A stretch of 64,000 bases of DNA from Kaistella sp. 97-N-M2. Its GTDB lineage: Bacteria > Bacteroidota > Bacteroidia > Flavobacteriales > Weeksellaceae. Of this stretch, positions 54,258 through 64,000 are shown one piece after another (positions within the stretch are counted from its first letter, which is position 1; each line of letters starts with the position of its first letter). A program made the translations under genes and the position numbers. The stretch spans positions 868,001 to 932,000 of the forward strand of contig NZ_CP090976.1 in NCBI RefSeq assembly GCF_021513235.1. The letters are read 5' to 3'. The notes below the pieces were generated by a model. That model saw only the letters and a program-made list of their open reading frames with translations. It was not told the origin of the DNA and ran no database searches.

Positions 54258-57050
54258 TTAAAAATTTACTTGCATCCCAACTAAGAAGGTTCTCGTATTA
54301 GGATAGTTATAAAGAGAGTAAGAACCTGGTACAAATGCACTGTTGTTAATCTGCGTTTCAGAGGCTACACCAATTTCAGGGTCTCCTTTGTAATCTGTCC
54401 ACAGAGCCAAATTCTGACCTGATCCGTAAATTCTGATGCTTTGAACCGGGATTAAAGGCCCAATAAAACTTTTGTTAAACGTGTATCCAAATTCCAGGTT
54501 ACGAAAACGAATAAAATCAGTTTTCTGAAGGAATTGGTCAGTTACCTGTAGTCCATCTGTATTAGGTGCCGGCAAAAGGGCGTTGTCGCCTGGATTTTTC
54601 CAGTAGTTAAACGCATCTGTACTTAGGTTGTAATTGTAACCGCCAAAATCTACTGCGTTTAAATATAAAAGATTAACACTGTAACCTCCCTGTTGAAAAG
54701 TAAAGTCGGTGTTAAGATCAAAACCTTTATATCTGAAAGTAGCACCAAATCCACCATACGCACTTGGCAAAGTAGATTTACCATCTAAAAACTGAGCGTC
54801 CCCGGAACTGTAAACATTGGTTACGCTGCCATCTAATTTGTAATATAGAGCATCTCCATTTTGAGCATCTACACCTGCACTTTTAACCAGTTTGAAAATA
54901 GTAGGTTCATATCCCACAGACATAAATGTATATCCATCTAAACTCAACTGCGTGTTGGCTTTATACAAGCTCTCAACATTGTACTTAAGCAGTGAAACGT
55001 TTCCTCTTAAAGTAAAATCAAAGTCTTTGGTTCTAATAACATCAAAACTCAATTCTGATTCGAAGCCTTTAATTGTAATATCTCCGGCATTTGCGATACT
55101 GTTGTAAAGGTATCCGCCTGCTTCCAGTGGTGTATTTGAAATATTGTAAATAAAATCGTTTCTGTTGTCTTTAAAAACTTCTGCGCTTAATCTTAGTCTT
55201 CTATTGTACATAGAAAGATCAATCCCTAAGTTCTGAGATTTTTTAGATTCCCATTTAATATCGCTGTTACCTACAAAGTTACTTGGTCCTGATGTAGGAT
55301 CGCTGCCGTAATCTCCGGAAACCACCGAAATAAGGTTTTGATAGTCCAATAATGAACTAATTAAACCGGTTGTCCCGATACTATATCTAAATTTAATATC
55401 GTTGAAAAATGGCACATCGAAAAATGATTCTTTCGCTAAATTCCAGGCTGCGGAAGCTGACCAGAAATTACCGTATTTTTCTTTACCAAATCTTGAATTA
55501 CCGTCTCTACGAATGGATCCAGATAATAAGTACCGATCGTTATAGTTGTAATCTAAAAGTCCTAAATAACTTTCTGTTCTTGTAGAAAGCGTATTACCCG
55601 TGATGGAAGCAGGAGTGGAAGCAGAACCAATATCTGTAATTTCAGGTCCCAACATCACTCTTTTCGTCCCGGATAGAGAGCCGTAATCATCTTTTGTAAA
55701 TTCCATTAAGGCAACCGCAGAAATTTTGTGATCACCAAAGCTTCGGTTAAAATCTAAGCGGTTGTTAAATACATAGCTGTAAGCATCTGATCTCGTATCT
55801 CTAATTTGACCATCCGGCACACCGTAAACAGTAGCGATGTCTGATCCTTTGCGTACTACATACTTATTTTTTCTTAAATCGTAAATATTACCAAACGTCG
55901 TTTTAAAACTTAAACCTGATAAAATTTCGTAAGTCGCAGCAGCCTGTCCTGTAAGTCTGGTTCTCCAATCGGTTGTCTGTTCATTTCTCCGCAAATCAAT
56001 TGGGTTAATTGAATTTACCGTAGGATTGAATGATCCGTCCTCCAAATAAATTGGCTCGTAAGGATTCAAAGTATACAAAGAATAGAAAGGGCTCAGTGCA
56101 TTATACGAAAATCTTTGGTCATTCGTAATCGTATTAATTACAGAAAAATCAAAGCTCATTTTTAATTTATCGGTAATGGTCTGATCGAAGTTAAATCTAC
56201 CGTTATATCTCTTGAAACCTTCTAACTCCTGTAGGATTCCACTATCGGTATCATATCCAAGTGAGGCGTAATATTTATTTTTATCACTTCCACCGGTTAT
56301 CGATAGATTGTGGTACTGGATGGCAGAATTTCTAAGGATATCTTTTTCCCAATTATGAGCCTGTGACAGTAATGTCGCCTGCTCCTCCGCAGTATAAACA
56401 GGATTGGAGTTTACACCTAGAACTGACATTTCATTTTCGTACTGAATTTTTTCAGCAGCATTCATCATCGTGAAGTTCTTATCCTTTGGCTTAAACCCAA
56501 ATCCGAATCGTGTATCGTAACTTATTGCAGGTGTGCCAGTTTTACCACGTCTCGTCGTAACAATCATTACTCCATTTGCAGCTCTTGACCCGTACTGAGC
56601 AGAGGCAGCGGCATCTTTAAGCAATGTTACACTTTCAATATCGGTAGATGGAATTGAATTAAATTGTCTTTGCGTCATGTAGATACCATCTACAACAAAA
56701 AGAGGATCTGATGCTCCCAGTACGGCAGAAACGTTCACGGCACCTCTAATTCTAATAGAACCTGCCTCTCCCGGCTTACCAGAATTTGCACCAACCTGGA
56801 GACCAGACATTTTACCCTGAAGCATATTGGATACCCCGGTACTACTTGCAGACATCCTTTTCAGTTCATCACCATTCACCACAGATACGGCCTGAGTTAT
56901 TTCGTCTCTACTTTTCTTAACAACTCCGACTAAAACAACTTCCTCAATTTCTTTTGTTTTAATTGTATCATTCAGATTCTGCTGAGCGAAAGCAACTTGT
57001 CCTAAAAAAAACAGTGCACCAGCGCTCAATACTTTTAATTTCACATTCAT
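54258..57050 (-). CDS. SusC/RagA TonB-linked outer-membrane transporter (pair 2)
   Basis: 930 residues with a signal peptide (MNVKLKVLSAGALFFLGQVAFAQ). A TonB-box-like [12 protein letters not shown] (about 31-42) follows, then the plug (VSNMLQGKMSGLQVGANSGKPG, SIRIRG, PLFVVDGIYM, SVTLLKDAAASAQYGSRAANGVMIVTTRRG), then the 22-strand barrel ending YNYPNTRTFLVGMQVNF. It imports large ligands powered by TonB. Unlike many SusC proteins, it has no carboxypeptidase-regulatory domain between the signal peptide and the TonB box. It shares this start with the SusC of pair 1, so they are paralogues. Confidence 0.95.
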   Translation of the reverse strand: MNVKLKVLSAGALFFLGQVAFAQQNLNDTIKTKEIEEVVLVGVVKKSRDEITQAVSVVNGDELKRMSASSTGVSNMLQGKMSGLQVGANSGKPGEAGSIRIRGAVNVSAVLGASDPLFVVDGIYMTQRQFNSIPSTDIESVTLLKDAAASAQYGSRAANGVMIVTTRRGKTGTPAISYDTRFGFGFKPKDKNFTMMNAAEKIQYENEMSVLGVNSNPVYTAEEQATLLSQAHNWEKDILRNSAIQYHNLSITGGSDKNKYYASLGYDTDSGILQELEGFKRYNGRFNFDQTITDKLKMSFDFSVINTITNDQRFSYNALSPFYSLYTLNPYEPIYLEDGSFNPTVNSINPIDLRRNEQTTDWRTRLTGQAAATYEILSGLSFKTTFGNIYDLRKNKYVVRKGSDIATVYGVPDGQIRDTRSDAYSYVFNNRLDFNRSFGDHKISAVALMEFTKDDYGSLSGTKRVMLGPEITDIGSASTPASITGNTLSTRTESYLGLLDYNYNDRYLLSGSIRRDGNSRFGKEKYGNFWSASAAWNLAKESFFDVPFFNDIKFRYSIGTTGLISSLLDYQNLISVVSGDYGSDPTSGPSNFVGNSDIKWESKKSQNLGIDLSMYNRRLRLSAEVFKDNRNDFIYNISNTPLEAGGYLYNSIANAGDITIKGFESELSFDVIRTKDFDFTLRGNVSLLKYNVESLYKANTQLSLDGYTFMSVGYEPTIFKLVKSAGVDAQNGDALYYKLDGSVTNVYSSGDAQFLDGKSTLPSAYGGFGATFRYKGFDLNTDFTFQQGGYSVNLLYLNAVDFGGYNYNLSTDAFNYWKNPGDNALLPAPNTDGLQVTDQFLQKTDFIRFRNLEFGYTFNKSFIGPLIPVQSIRIYGSGQNLALWTDYKGDPEIGVASETQINNSAFVPGSYSLYNYPNTRTFLVGMQVNF

Positions 57051-57082
57051 ATTAACAAATTTTAATATTTAATTGGCAAAGG

Positions 57083-57100
57083 TGTTAATTAAAATTAACA
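57083..57100 (-). promoter_or_regulatory. Palindromic operator-like site before SusC pair 2
   Basis: TGTTAATT-AA-AATTAACA, a perfect palindrome (18 bases), 33 bases before the start codon. On the minus strand it is followed by CC then TTTG, giving CACCTTTG, one mismatch from TAnnTTTG. A nearly identical site stands before SusC pair 1. Confidence 0.65.
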
Positions 57101-57276
57101 TTTCCAAGCGAAAGTCAGTAAATAACTTTTTATAAAAAATTTACCGTAAATTCTCATTATAATTACTCCCAGCTCATCTATTCACTTATTAGATTCAGGT
57201 CGTGGTGTCTCAAAGCATCATATAAAATAAGTTATAAAATTCGATAGAGTTCATTGAAACTAAAAACCCTATAAAA

Positions 57277-57305
57277 AAAGACTGCAATTAAAAATTGCAG
57301 TCTTT
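57277..57305 (-). terminator. Terminator after susD pair 1
   Basis: A perfect 13-bp stem (AAAGACTGCAATT / AATTGCAGTCTTT) with an AAA loop, followed by seven T on the minus strand, 26 bases after the stop. It isolates pair 1 from the promoter of pair 2. Confidence 0.93.
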
Positions 57306-57330
57306 CCAGTTTAAATTTTAAGTTTCTTTT

Positions 57331-58809
57331 TTAATATCCCGGATATTGCGTTAAGTTCTCATTAGCGTTAAGCGCGCCAGCTGACATTGGTAAAACAAAT
57401 AATTTATCATTGGGCGCTATCGTGCAGGTTACCAAACAGTTCGAAGGTCTGTTAAGGCCTAGGTTATAGCGCTTAAGATCGAAAAACCTTTGGCCTTCAG
57501 CATAAAATTCTTTTGCACGCTCCTCTAATATATCATTCTGCAAATCTGCTCCCGTATATGTGACACCTCTTCGCGAAGTTGCAAATGCATTCAACTCGTC
57601 GAGAGCAGCACCGGTTTGTCCCAGTAAATTAAGGGCTTCAATCCTATTTAAATAAGCTTCCGAAAATCGAAGTAATTTAATGTTTCTGAAATAATTTCCT
57701 TCATCTGTTAAACGCGGATATTTATTTGTCCAATAACCTTTGGGGGTGTCCACATTAGGAGTTCCTACAGTAATTAAAAGCCCAGTTGTAGGCGATCCTT
57801 TGCGAACATCGGTATCTGCCAAACTTCCATATAAGGTTTGATTGATCAAAAGACATCTTTTCGCGTCGATTCTGTTGTAAAAGCCTGGTAAAGATAAATT
57901 TGCGCCAATTCCGTTTACAAGGTTGGTAGAGGAGGAAAGATCCAGCTCCCAAACGGTTTCCGGTTGTTCTTCGGAAAGCGTCGAGTTTGAGGATGCAAAA
58001 TAATTGGTGTAAGTACTAAGATTGATCGGCACGCCGGGAACCACATTAAATGCATCCACAGTTTTAGCGACATTTATGACTTCCGTTGCAGCATCCAAGG
58101 CCAGTTGGGCGTCCCCAGCAGCTCTTCTGGTGAGATAAACCCGCGAAAGTATTAGTCGGCCGGCGTCTTTTCCTAAAAGTGTTTTTGACGAAGGCATTGC
58201 ATCTGCTCCTTCAATTCCCTCTTTTAAATCGGTAATTATTTGGTCGTAAACGGCCGCAACCGTAGATCTTGCGGGTTGAATGTTTACATCGTAATTTCCT
58301 AAAACGATGGGTACGCCATATTCCTGATTGACACCCGAGGTCGGGGACGGACTGAAAAAATTAGTCAATGTGAAGTATGCTAAACCCCGAAGAATTTTAG
58401 CTTCGCCCTTCATTCGGACGGTCTTCTCGCTGGAAGGAACATTGGTATTATTTATTACAAGATTGCACCGCAAGATGGTATTGTATAATCCACCGTACAA
58501 ACCGCTGAATTCCTGCTGCTGCAAAGCACTAAAATTATAATTAAAAGTATCTAAAAAAGACGGGTTTTGTAAGGATACAAAAATTTTGTCTGCCATTATA
58601 TCTCCAAACAAGGTGGCTTTAGTACCAAAAACGTTTACAGAAGAAGCTGTTAAGTATGCACCATTCAGTATTTGCTGCAATTGATCTTCTGTATTAATAT
58701 TTGCTATTTCGTCTGCCTGTGGCGGAAATAAATCTAAATCTCTTTCACTACATGAATTATTTGCGCTAAACAGAAATAATGCAGTGATAATTAATATATA
58801 TTTTTTCAT
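57331..58809 (-). CDS. RagB/SusD family nutrient-binding lipoprotein (pair 1)
   Basis: 492 residues with a lipoprotein signal ending ANNSC (Cys about 20), then the SusD core: KGEAKILRGLAYFTLTNFFSP, AGRLILSRVYLTRRAAGDAQ, LLRFSEAYLNRIEALNLLGQ, DILEERAKEFYAEGQRFFDLKRYN and the tail NENLTQYPGY. It is a surface lipoprotein partner of the SusC 18 bases upstream. The ligand cannot be told from sequence. Confidence 0.94.
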   Translation of the reverse strand: MKKYILIITALFLFSANNSCSERDLDLFPPQADEIANINTEDQLQQILNGAYLTASSVNVFGTKATLFGDIMADKIFVSLQNPSFLDTFNYNFSALQQQEFSGLYGGLYNTILRCNLVINNTNVPSSEKTVRMKGEAKILRGLAYFTLTNFFSPSPTSGVNQEYGVPIVLGNYDVNIQPARSTVAAVYDQIITDLKEGIEGADAMPSSKTLLGKDAGRLILSRVYLTRRAAGDAQLALDAATEVINVAKTVDAFNVVPGVPINLSTYTNYFASSNSTLSEEQPETVWELDLSSSTNLVNGIGANLSLPGFYNRIDAKRCLLINQTLYGSLADTDVRKGSPTTGLLITVGTPNVDTPKGYWTNKYPRLTDEGNYFRNIKLLRFSEAYLNRIEALNLLGQTGAALDELNAFATSRRGVTYTGADLQNDILEERAKEFYAEGQRFFDLKRYNLGLNRPSNCLVTCTIAPNDKLFVLPMSAGALNANENLTQYPGY

Positions 58810-58827
58810 TTTAAAATTATTTATGTA

Positions 58828-61806
58828 TTAAAAACCAATTTGAATGCCCATGGAAACGGTTTTAATAACTGGAGATGCATACCAATATCTGCCCTTCCCC
58901 AGCCAGGAATATGAATTTGACGTAGATTCGGGATCGTAATTTAAATCTTTATCAAACACATAGGTCAACAAATTTGTAGCTCGGGCGTACACCGTAAAAT
59001 TTGAAATACCTGTAGCATTTTTAAAGATTTCGCCAAATGAATAAGCTATACGCGCCTCTTTCAGTCTAATATGGTCTCCTTTATTTAAAAATCTTGTCGA
59101 TTCAAGTCTGGAATTACTTGGATTGCCTAATACTGCTTTTGGATTGTCCACACTGTAATTCTCGGCACCTGGCGCATCCGTCCAACTGTTATACAACGCG
59201 TCGGAGATCTGATTTCTTAAAGGAAATCTGCCGTCATGAATGGTGTAAGAATGAACGCCATTTTGCACTAAAAAGTCGAATTGACCGGAAATTAAAAAAC
59301 TTAGCGAAACATTTTTATATTTAAATTCGTTAGTAAGCCCGATGTTATAGGTTGGGAAGGCATTTTTTCCAATCCAAACTCGTTCTGCGTCGGTTTTAAC
59401 ATTTGTAACTTTTGTTCGAGACGCGTCCGTATACCATAAAGCATCGCCTGCCTGGATGTTATTCTCCTCGTCGGCGGCCTGTGCAACACCAGCCCAAACC
59501 AAAGTATAATATTCACCAAGAAGATGGCCGGGAGCTACAGCAACCAGTTCATTACTATCGTCTGCCGTATCGCCCTCAAAAGTTTTTAAAGGCACACTGG
59601 ATTTTTCTACCTTCGATTTACCGTAAGACCCATTGGCATTTACGGACCAGGAAAAATTACTGTTTCTTATTGGAACGGCATCAATAACCACCTCAAACCC
59701 TCTGTTTCTGATATCGGCAGCATTTGCGAAATACTCGTCCGGGCCCCCGCTTTCTAACGCCGGAAATTCATAGAAAATGGCTTTGCTGGTTAGTTTGTCG
59801 TAATAATCTAAGTTAAACTTTAAACGATCATTATAAAATCCGAAATCCGCTCCAATGTCCAAATGTTTAGATTCTTCCCAAACAAGATCTGGATTACCCG
59901 TGTTGAAAATTGTGCCATAACCGCCGTTTCCGCCATATCCAATTGTATTGTCATATCGTATTGTCGCAATTTGATTATATTGATTTCCCCACTGGTCAGC
60001 ATAAGGAATATTTCCCAATACACCGTAACTGGCCCGTAAAGTTGCAGAGGAAAATGCTTCCGGCATAAAAGATTCGTTTGCCGCATTCCAGGAGCCACCC
60101 AAAGACCAAAAATTTCCCCATTTTTTATCGCCTAAAGTAGAGTTTCCGTCCCGACGTAATTGTCCGGATAAGGTGTACTTCGTATCCAAAGTATAATTCA
60201 AACGGCCGAAATAGGAAATCTGCGTCCATTCGTAAAAAGTATTATCTGTTCGAACCTCACTTGCATACTGAAAATAGGGTCGCGGATCATTCTGCGTGGT
60301 ACTGAAGGCAAAGATGTTGTCATAAGTATGATCCTGATATTCACTTCCGATATAAGCTTGAATATTATGGCGGCCATTAAAAATATTTCGGTAACTCACT
60401 GAGTTTACCCAGTTATAATCGAAAATTGTCGTACGGGCCTCACCAAGAAATCCCTGGTCATCATTCATTCCAATATAAACCGGATGCCCTTTTAAACCGT
60501 AGTTCAATTCTTTCATAAACTGGACTTGAACCCCAAAAAGCGAATTAAAATAGAAGTTTTTCACGAATTGGTAATCCATGTTTACAGAGCCGATAATCGT
60601 ATTAATGGAAGATTTTGTTCCGGTTTCGTTCAAAATTGCCACCGGATTCATTCCCTTGGTCATCTCATTGGCATCTGCGGGCCACGAATCTTCATAATAG
60701 GAACCGGAACCATCCGGATTATAGATGGGTCTTAAGGGTGAGAGTAAAATTGTTGACGTCACCGGATTGGCAACAGACCTTCCTCCAAAATAGGTCGCCC
60801 GTTTTATATTGGAATAATTTAAATTTAAACCAAATTTTAATTTATCCGAAGCTTTGTGATCAATGGCAGTATTTACACTTATACGTTCAAATTTAGAGGA
60901 TTTTACAAGCGGTAAATTTTCGTAATACGTTCCGCCAATCCGAAAAGACGTACTTTCACCACCGCCGGACGCCCCAAAATTATATGTATTTACAACGGAG
61001 GATGTTCTGTTTACCGCTTTTGTCCAATCGGTATACTCACCTGTTGTTTTGGCGGGCGCTTCATCCGGAATATAATTATCCAAATAATATTGCGTGGCCT
61101 CGTCCAGATTATTAAAAGAGAGAGTGGCCGGCAATCCATTGCCCTTCTGGGAGTTCCACATCAAAATACCGCCATATTTAATATACTCATCACCCGTCAT
61201 GAGTCGAAGTTTATCAAATGCTCTGGACTGCACACCGGTTTCGGTAGAGAAATCAAATCTTGTTTTCTGATTAAACTTTCCTTTTTTCGTCGTAACCAAA
61301 ATTACTCCATTTGCACCCCTGGAGCCATACAATGCGGTAGCCGAAGCATCTTTTAATACCGAAACATTTTCTATCGCATTCGGGTCTATGGATGCTAAAG
61401 GATTCCAGGATTCCATAAACGAAGCGTTATCTGCACCTTTTCCGATGATAACGCCGTCAATTACATACAAAGGGTTAGGCGTTCCAATTAAAGAACTTAC
61501 GCCTCTGATCGTAATAAGATTTGAAGAACCGGGATCTCCACTTGCTGCAGAAAAGTTAAGACCGGCAACTCTGCCATTTAACACTTCATCTACAGAAGAA
61601 AACGGCGTGGATTCAAAATTTGCCTTGGAAACAATATTGTAGGCACCCACTTTTTGGGCAGGATCCAACTTAATTCCACCAACTAATACTACCTCCTCAA
61701 TTTCTTTTGTTTTGGTAGCAGTATCTCTTTTTGCTTTCTGAGCCATTACCGTGTGTCCGGCGAAGAACAAAACTGCAATGGTTAAAACGTGTAATTTTAT
61801 TTTCAT
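58828..61806 (-). CDS. SusC/RagA TonB-linked outer-membrane transporter (pair 1)
   Basis: 992 residues from ATG 61806 ([23 protein letters not shown]); an upstream ATG at 61827 would fall within the promoter palindrome. TonB-box-like [13 protein letters not shown] is at about 33-45. The plug holds [39 protein letters not shown] and [31 protein letters not shown], and the barrel ends [13 protein letters not shown]. As in pair 2, the N-terminal carboxypeptidase-regulatory domain is missing. It probably uses the ExbBD/TonB system encoded at 7-10 kb. Confidence 0.95.
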   Translation of the reverse strand: MKIKLHVLTIAVLFFAGHTVMAQKAKRDTATKTKEIEEVVLVGGIKLDPAQKVGAYNIVSKANFESTPFSSVDEVLNGRVAGLNFSAASGDPGSSNLITIRGVSSLIGTPNPLYVIDGVIIGKGADNASFMESWNPLASIDPNAIENVSVLKDASATALYGSRGANGVILVTTKKGKFNQKTRFDFSTETGVQSRAFDKLRLMTGDEYIKYGGILMWNSQKGNGLPATLSFNNLDEATQYYLDNYIPDEAPAKTTGEYTDWTKAVNRTSSVVNTYNFGASGGGESTSFRIGGTYYENLPLVKSSKFERISVNTAIDHKASDKLKFGLNLNYSNIKRATYFGGRSVANPVTSTILLSPLRPIYNPDGSGSYYEDSWPADANEMTKGMNPVAILNETGTKSSINTIIGSVNMDYQFVKNFYFNSLFGVQVQFMKELNYGLKGHPVYIGMNDDQGFLGEARTTIFDYNWVNSVSYRNIFNGRHNIQAYIGSEYQDHTYDNIFAFSTTQNDPRPYFQYASEVRTDNTFYEWTQISYFGRLNYTLDTKYTLSGQLRRDGNSTLGDKKWGNFWSLGGSWNAANESFMPEAFSSATLRASYGVLGNIPYADQWGNQYNQIATIRYDNTIGYGGNGGYGTIFNTGNPDLVWEESKHLDIGADFGFYNDRLKFNLDYYDKLTSKAIFYEFPALESGGPDEYFANAADIRNRGFEVVIDAVPIRNSNFSWSVNANGSYGKSKVEKSSVPLKTFEGDTADDSNELVAVAPGHLLGEYYTLVWAGVAQAADEENNIQAGDALWYTDASRTKVTNVKTDAERVWIGKNAFPTYNIGLTNEFKYKNVSLSFLISGQFDFLVQNGVHSYTIHDGRFPLRNQISDALYNSWTDAPGAENYSVDNPKAVLGNPSNSRLESTRFLNKGDHIRLKEARIAYSFGEIFKNATGISNFTVYARATNLLTYVFDKDLNYDPESTSNSYSWLGKGRYWYASPVIKTVSMGIQIGF

Positions 61807-61827
61807 ATTTACAATTTTAAAAAGCAA

Positions 61828-61851
61828 ATATGTTAATTTAAATTAACATAT
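61828..61851 (-). promoter_or_regulatory. Palindromic operator-like site before SusC pair 1
   Basis: A 24-base perfect palindrome with core TGTTAATT-TA-AATTAACA, centred 33 bases before the start. On the minus strand the right arm runs into TTTG, giving CATATTTG, one mismatch from the -7 consensus. A dimeric DNA-binding protein here would overlap the polymerase site. Confidence 0.65.
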
Positions 61852-62029
61852 ACAAGACAATATTCTGAATTATAGAGAATATCTGTATAATCCTTCAAGT
61901 AACCTTAATTTTATTAACAATTCATTATGTATTATTTACTAATTTCCGCCAAAATACCTACTTTTCAATTATTACCTATAATAACGATAATCACGGGAAA
62001 ACCTCACCAATATTGAACAAATCACAAAA

Positions 62030-62051
62030 AAACCCGCTTTTCAGCGGGTTT
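62030..62051 (-). terminator. Terminator after infB
   Basis: A perfect 9-bp stem (AAACCCGCT / AGCGGGTTT) with a four-base loop, running into seven T on the minus strand. It lies 20 bases after the infB stop. Confidence 0.93.
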
Positions 62052-62071
62052 CTATAATTAGGTCTAAATTT

Positions 62072-64000
62072 TTATTTTAGTTTTTTCTTTACTGAAACTT
62101 CTTCATAGACTTCCAGGATATCACCAACTTCGATGTCATTGTATCCTTTAATATTCAATCCACATTCGTAACCTTTGGTTACTTCTTTTACGTCGTCTTT
62201 GAAACGTTTTAAGCTTTCGAGTTCGCCTTCGAATTTCACAATGCCGTCCCGCAGCAATCTGATTTTTGAATTTCTGGTCACTTTTCCTGTTAAAACCATA
62301 CAACCTGCAATCGTTCCTACTTTCGTGATTTTGAAAGTTTCGCGTATTTCTACGTTACCAATTACCTGCTCTTTAATTTCTGGGGAAAGCATTCCTTCCA
62401 TGGCTTCTTTTACCTCGTCAATCGCTTTGTAGATAATAGAATAGGTTCGGATCTCGATTTCTTCTTTGTCTGCCAATTCTTTCGCGTTTACCCCGGCTCT
62501 TACGTTAAATCCAATCATAATAGCATCGGAAGCGGCTGCTAACAATACATCGGATTCGGTGATCTGACCCACGCCCTGGTGAATGATGTTCACGCTGATT
62601 TCTTCTGTAGACAAACTTTGTAACTGATCGGAAAGTGCTTCCACAGACCCATCAACATCCCCTTTCAGGATAATATTCAGTTCTTTGAAATCTCCAAGAG
62701 CGATACGTCTGCCTAACTCATCAAGGGTAAGGTGTTTTTTCGTTCGGATGGATTGCTCTCTTTGCAACTGTTCTCTTTTAGTTGCGATGGATTTAGCCTC
62801 TCGTTCGTCTTCGAAAACGCGGAATTTATCTCCGGCAGTCGGCGCTCCGTCCAGTCCTAAAATGGTAACAGGAATTGACGGACCGGCTTCCTCCAGAGAT
62901 TTTCCTCTTTCATCAAGAATGGCTTTTACTTTACCGTGGTTTTTACCGGCAAGTACGTAATCTCCTACTTTCAACGTTCCGCTCTGTACCAAAATGGTTG
63001 AGATATAACCTCTTCCTTTATCCAAAGAAGCTTCAATTACAACCCCTTGTGCATTTTTATCCGGGTTTGCTGTCAGTTCCAACATTTCTGCCTGAAGAAG
63101 AACTTTCTCCAACAATGCATCCATATTGTTACCAAATTTAGCAGATACTTCCTGAGACTGCACGCTGCCACCCCATTCTTCTACCAAAACATTCATGGCT
63201 GAAAGCTGCTGGCGAATATTATCCGGGTTGGAGGTTGGTTTATCAACTTTATTTAAAGCGATAATCATCGGAACTCCTGCTGCCTGCGCGTGGGAAATTG
63301 CTTCTTTTGTTTGAGGCATTACGTCATCGTCCGCAGCGATTACAATAATCGCGATATCGGTAACCTGTGCACCTCTGGCTCTCATCGCGGTAAACGCTTC
63401 GTGACCCGGAGTATCGAGGAAGGTAATTCGCTGACCGTTTTCCAGTTTTACGTTGTACGCTCCAATATGCTGCGTAATTCCACCGGATTCGCCAGCGATT
63501 ACGTTTGTTTTTCTAATGTAATCCAGTAAAGATGTTTTACCATGATCTACGTGACCCATTACGGTAACGATTGGCGCTCTGGCTTTAAGATCCTCGGCAG
63601 TATCTGTATTTTCTTCGATAACAGATTCTTCAAGATCGGCATCGGAGAATTCAATTTTAAATCCGAATTCATCCGCAACTAATAAAAGCGTATCTGCTTC
63701 CAGACGCTGATTCATCGTTACCATTACTCCCAAGGAGAAACATGCGGAGATTACTTCGGTAGGCGAAACGTTCATCAAACTTGCCAATTCACCAACGGTA
63801 ATAAATTCCGTTACTTTCAAGGTTCTGTCTGCTGCATCCATTTCCTGCTGCATTTCGTCCTGCTCTCGTCTGTAAACCCTCTTTTCTTTTCTGTATTTTG
63901 CCCCTTTATTCTTACCTGCTTTGCTGGTTAGTTTTTCCAGGGTTTCTTTAATCTGATTTTTAACCTGCTCGTCGGTTAATTCTACGGGCATTGAAGGTGC
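62072..64000 (-). CDS. infB: Translation initiation factor IF-2, N-terminus beyond the window
   Basis: 643 codons in the window, open at base 64000; the true start is outside, since Bacteroidota IF-2 has a long N-terminal region. IF-2 is a GTPase that brings initiator tRNA to the ribosome. Seen in order: the IF2 N-terminal-type segment [22 protein letters not shown]1 [11 protein letters not shown]3 DTPGHEAF, G4 NKVD, domain II, domain III with [12 protein letters not shown], and the C-terminal initiator-tRNA-binding domain. The reading [19 protein letters not shown] before it is part of the linker, not a start. Confidence 0.97.
   Translation of the reverse strand, partial: APSMPVELTDEQVKNQIKETLEKLTSKAGKNKGAKYRKEKRVYRREQDEMQQEMDAADRTLKVTEFITVGELASLMNVSPTEVISACFSLGVMVTMNQRLEADTLLLVADEFGFKIEFSDADLEESVIEENTDTAEDLKARAPIVTVMGHVDHGKTSLLDYIRKTNVIAGESGGITQHIGAYNVKLENGQRITFLDTPGHEAFTAMRARGAQVTDIAIIVIAADDDVMPQTKEAISHAQAAGVPMIIALNKVDKPTSNPDNIRQQLSAMNVLVEEWGGSVQSQEVSAKFGNNMDALLEKVLLQAEMLELTANPDKNAQGVVIEASLDKGRGYISTILVQSGTLKVGDYVLAGKNHGKVKAILDERGKSLEEAGPSIPVTILGLDGAPTAGDKFRVFEDEREAKSIATKREQLQREQSIRTKKHLTLDELGRRIALGDFKELNIILKGDVDGSVEALSDQLQSLSTEEISVNIIHQGVGQITESDVLLAAASDAIMIGFNVRAGVNAKELADKEEIEIRTYSIIYKAIDEVKEAMEGMLSPEIKEQVIGNVEIRETFKITKVGTIAGCMVLTGKVTRNSKIRLLRDGIVKFEGELESLKRFKDDVKEVTKGYECGLNIKGYNDIEVGDILEVYEEVSVKKKLK

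Overview
The window comes from a member of the Bacteroidota, class Flavobacteriia, most likely a Chryseobacterium/Kaistella-like member of the Weeksellaceae. The support is: two SusC/SusD outer-membrane uptake pairs, a GYDIA-type GHMP kinase, BshC, a TonB operon with two ExbD proteins, promoters of the TTG-N18-20-TAnnTTTG type, starts without Shine-Dalgarno sequences, and a 16S rRNA tail in which the usual CCUCC anti-Shine-Dalgarno core reads UCUCA. Genus is inferred from overall gene content, not from a search.

Layout. 1-4.3 kb: most of an rRNA operon on the minus strand (three tandem promoters, 16S, tRNA-Ile, tRNA-Ala, 5' half of 23S). 4.5-10.5 kb: exbB-exbD-exbD-tonB, a terminator, then a small membrane protein, a phosphate-binding-like lipoprotein and a TPR protein. 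10.7-14.1 kb: leuS, carrying an in-frame 459-bp element with 31-bp terminal inverted repeats and a DUF559 nuclease-like domain in its editing region. 14.2-23.4 kb: envelope and housekeeping genes (glycosyltransferase, waaA, NlpC/P60 hydrolase, O-methyltransferase, OmpA lipoprotein, tilS, dsbD-like). 23.4-33.3 kb: lipoproteins, a winged-helix regulator with membrane proteins, a GH92 mannosidase, SIMPL and carboxypeptidase-regulatory-like proteins. 33.5-34.3 kb: repeats and tmRNA (ssrA).

34.6-43.2 kb: a pentose phosphate cluster (tkt, rpiB, tal, gnd, zwf, pgl) facing a convergent glk. Together these can take glucose to glucose-6-phosphate, oxidise it to ribulose-5-phosphate and redistribute the carbon. 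43.4-52.5 kb: pckA, GHMP kinase, fabD, a LysM/binding-protein fusion, bshC and a porin. 52.5-61.8 kb: two susCD pairs, each preceded by nearly the same palindrome overlapping its promoter, plus a possible relic of a third susD. 62.0 kb to the end: the C-terminal two thirds of infB.

The most unusual object is the leuS insertion: a palindrome-bounded element whose length is an exact multiple of three, whose repeats are translated, and which adds a nuclease-like domain to an essential tRNA synthetase without breaking it. Three otherwise intact genes (waaA, dsbD, glk) are each out of frame by one missing A in an A-run. This suggests homopolymer under-calling in the assembly, or slippage, rather than three true losses.
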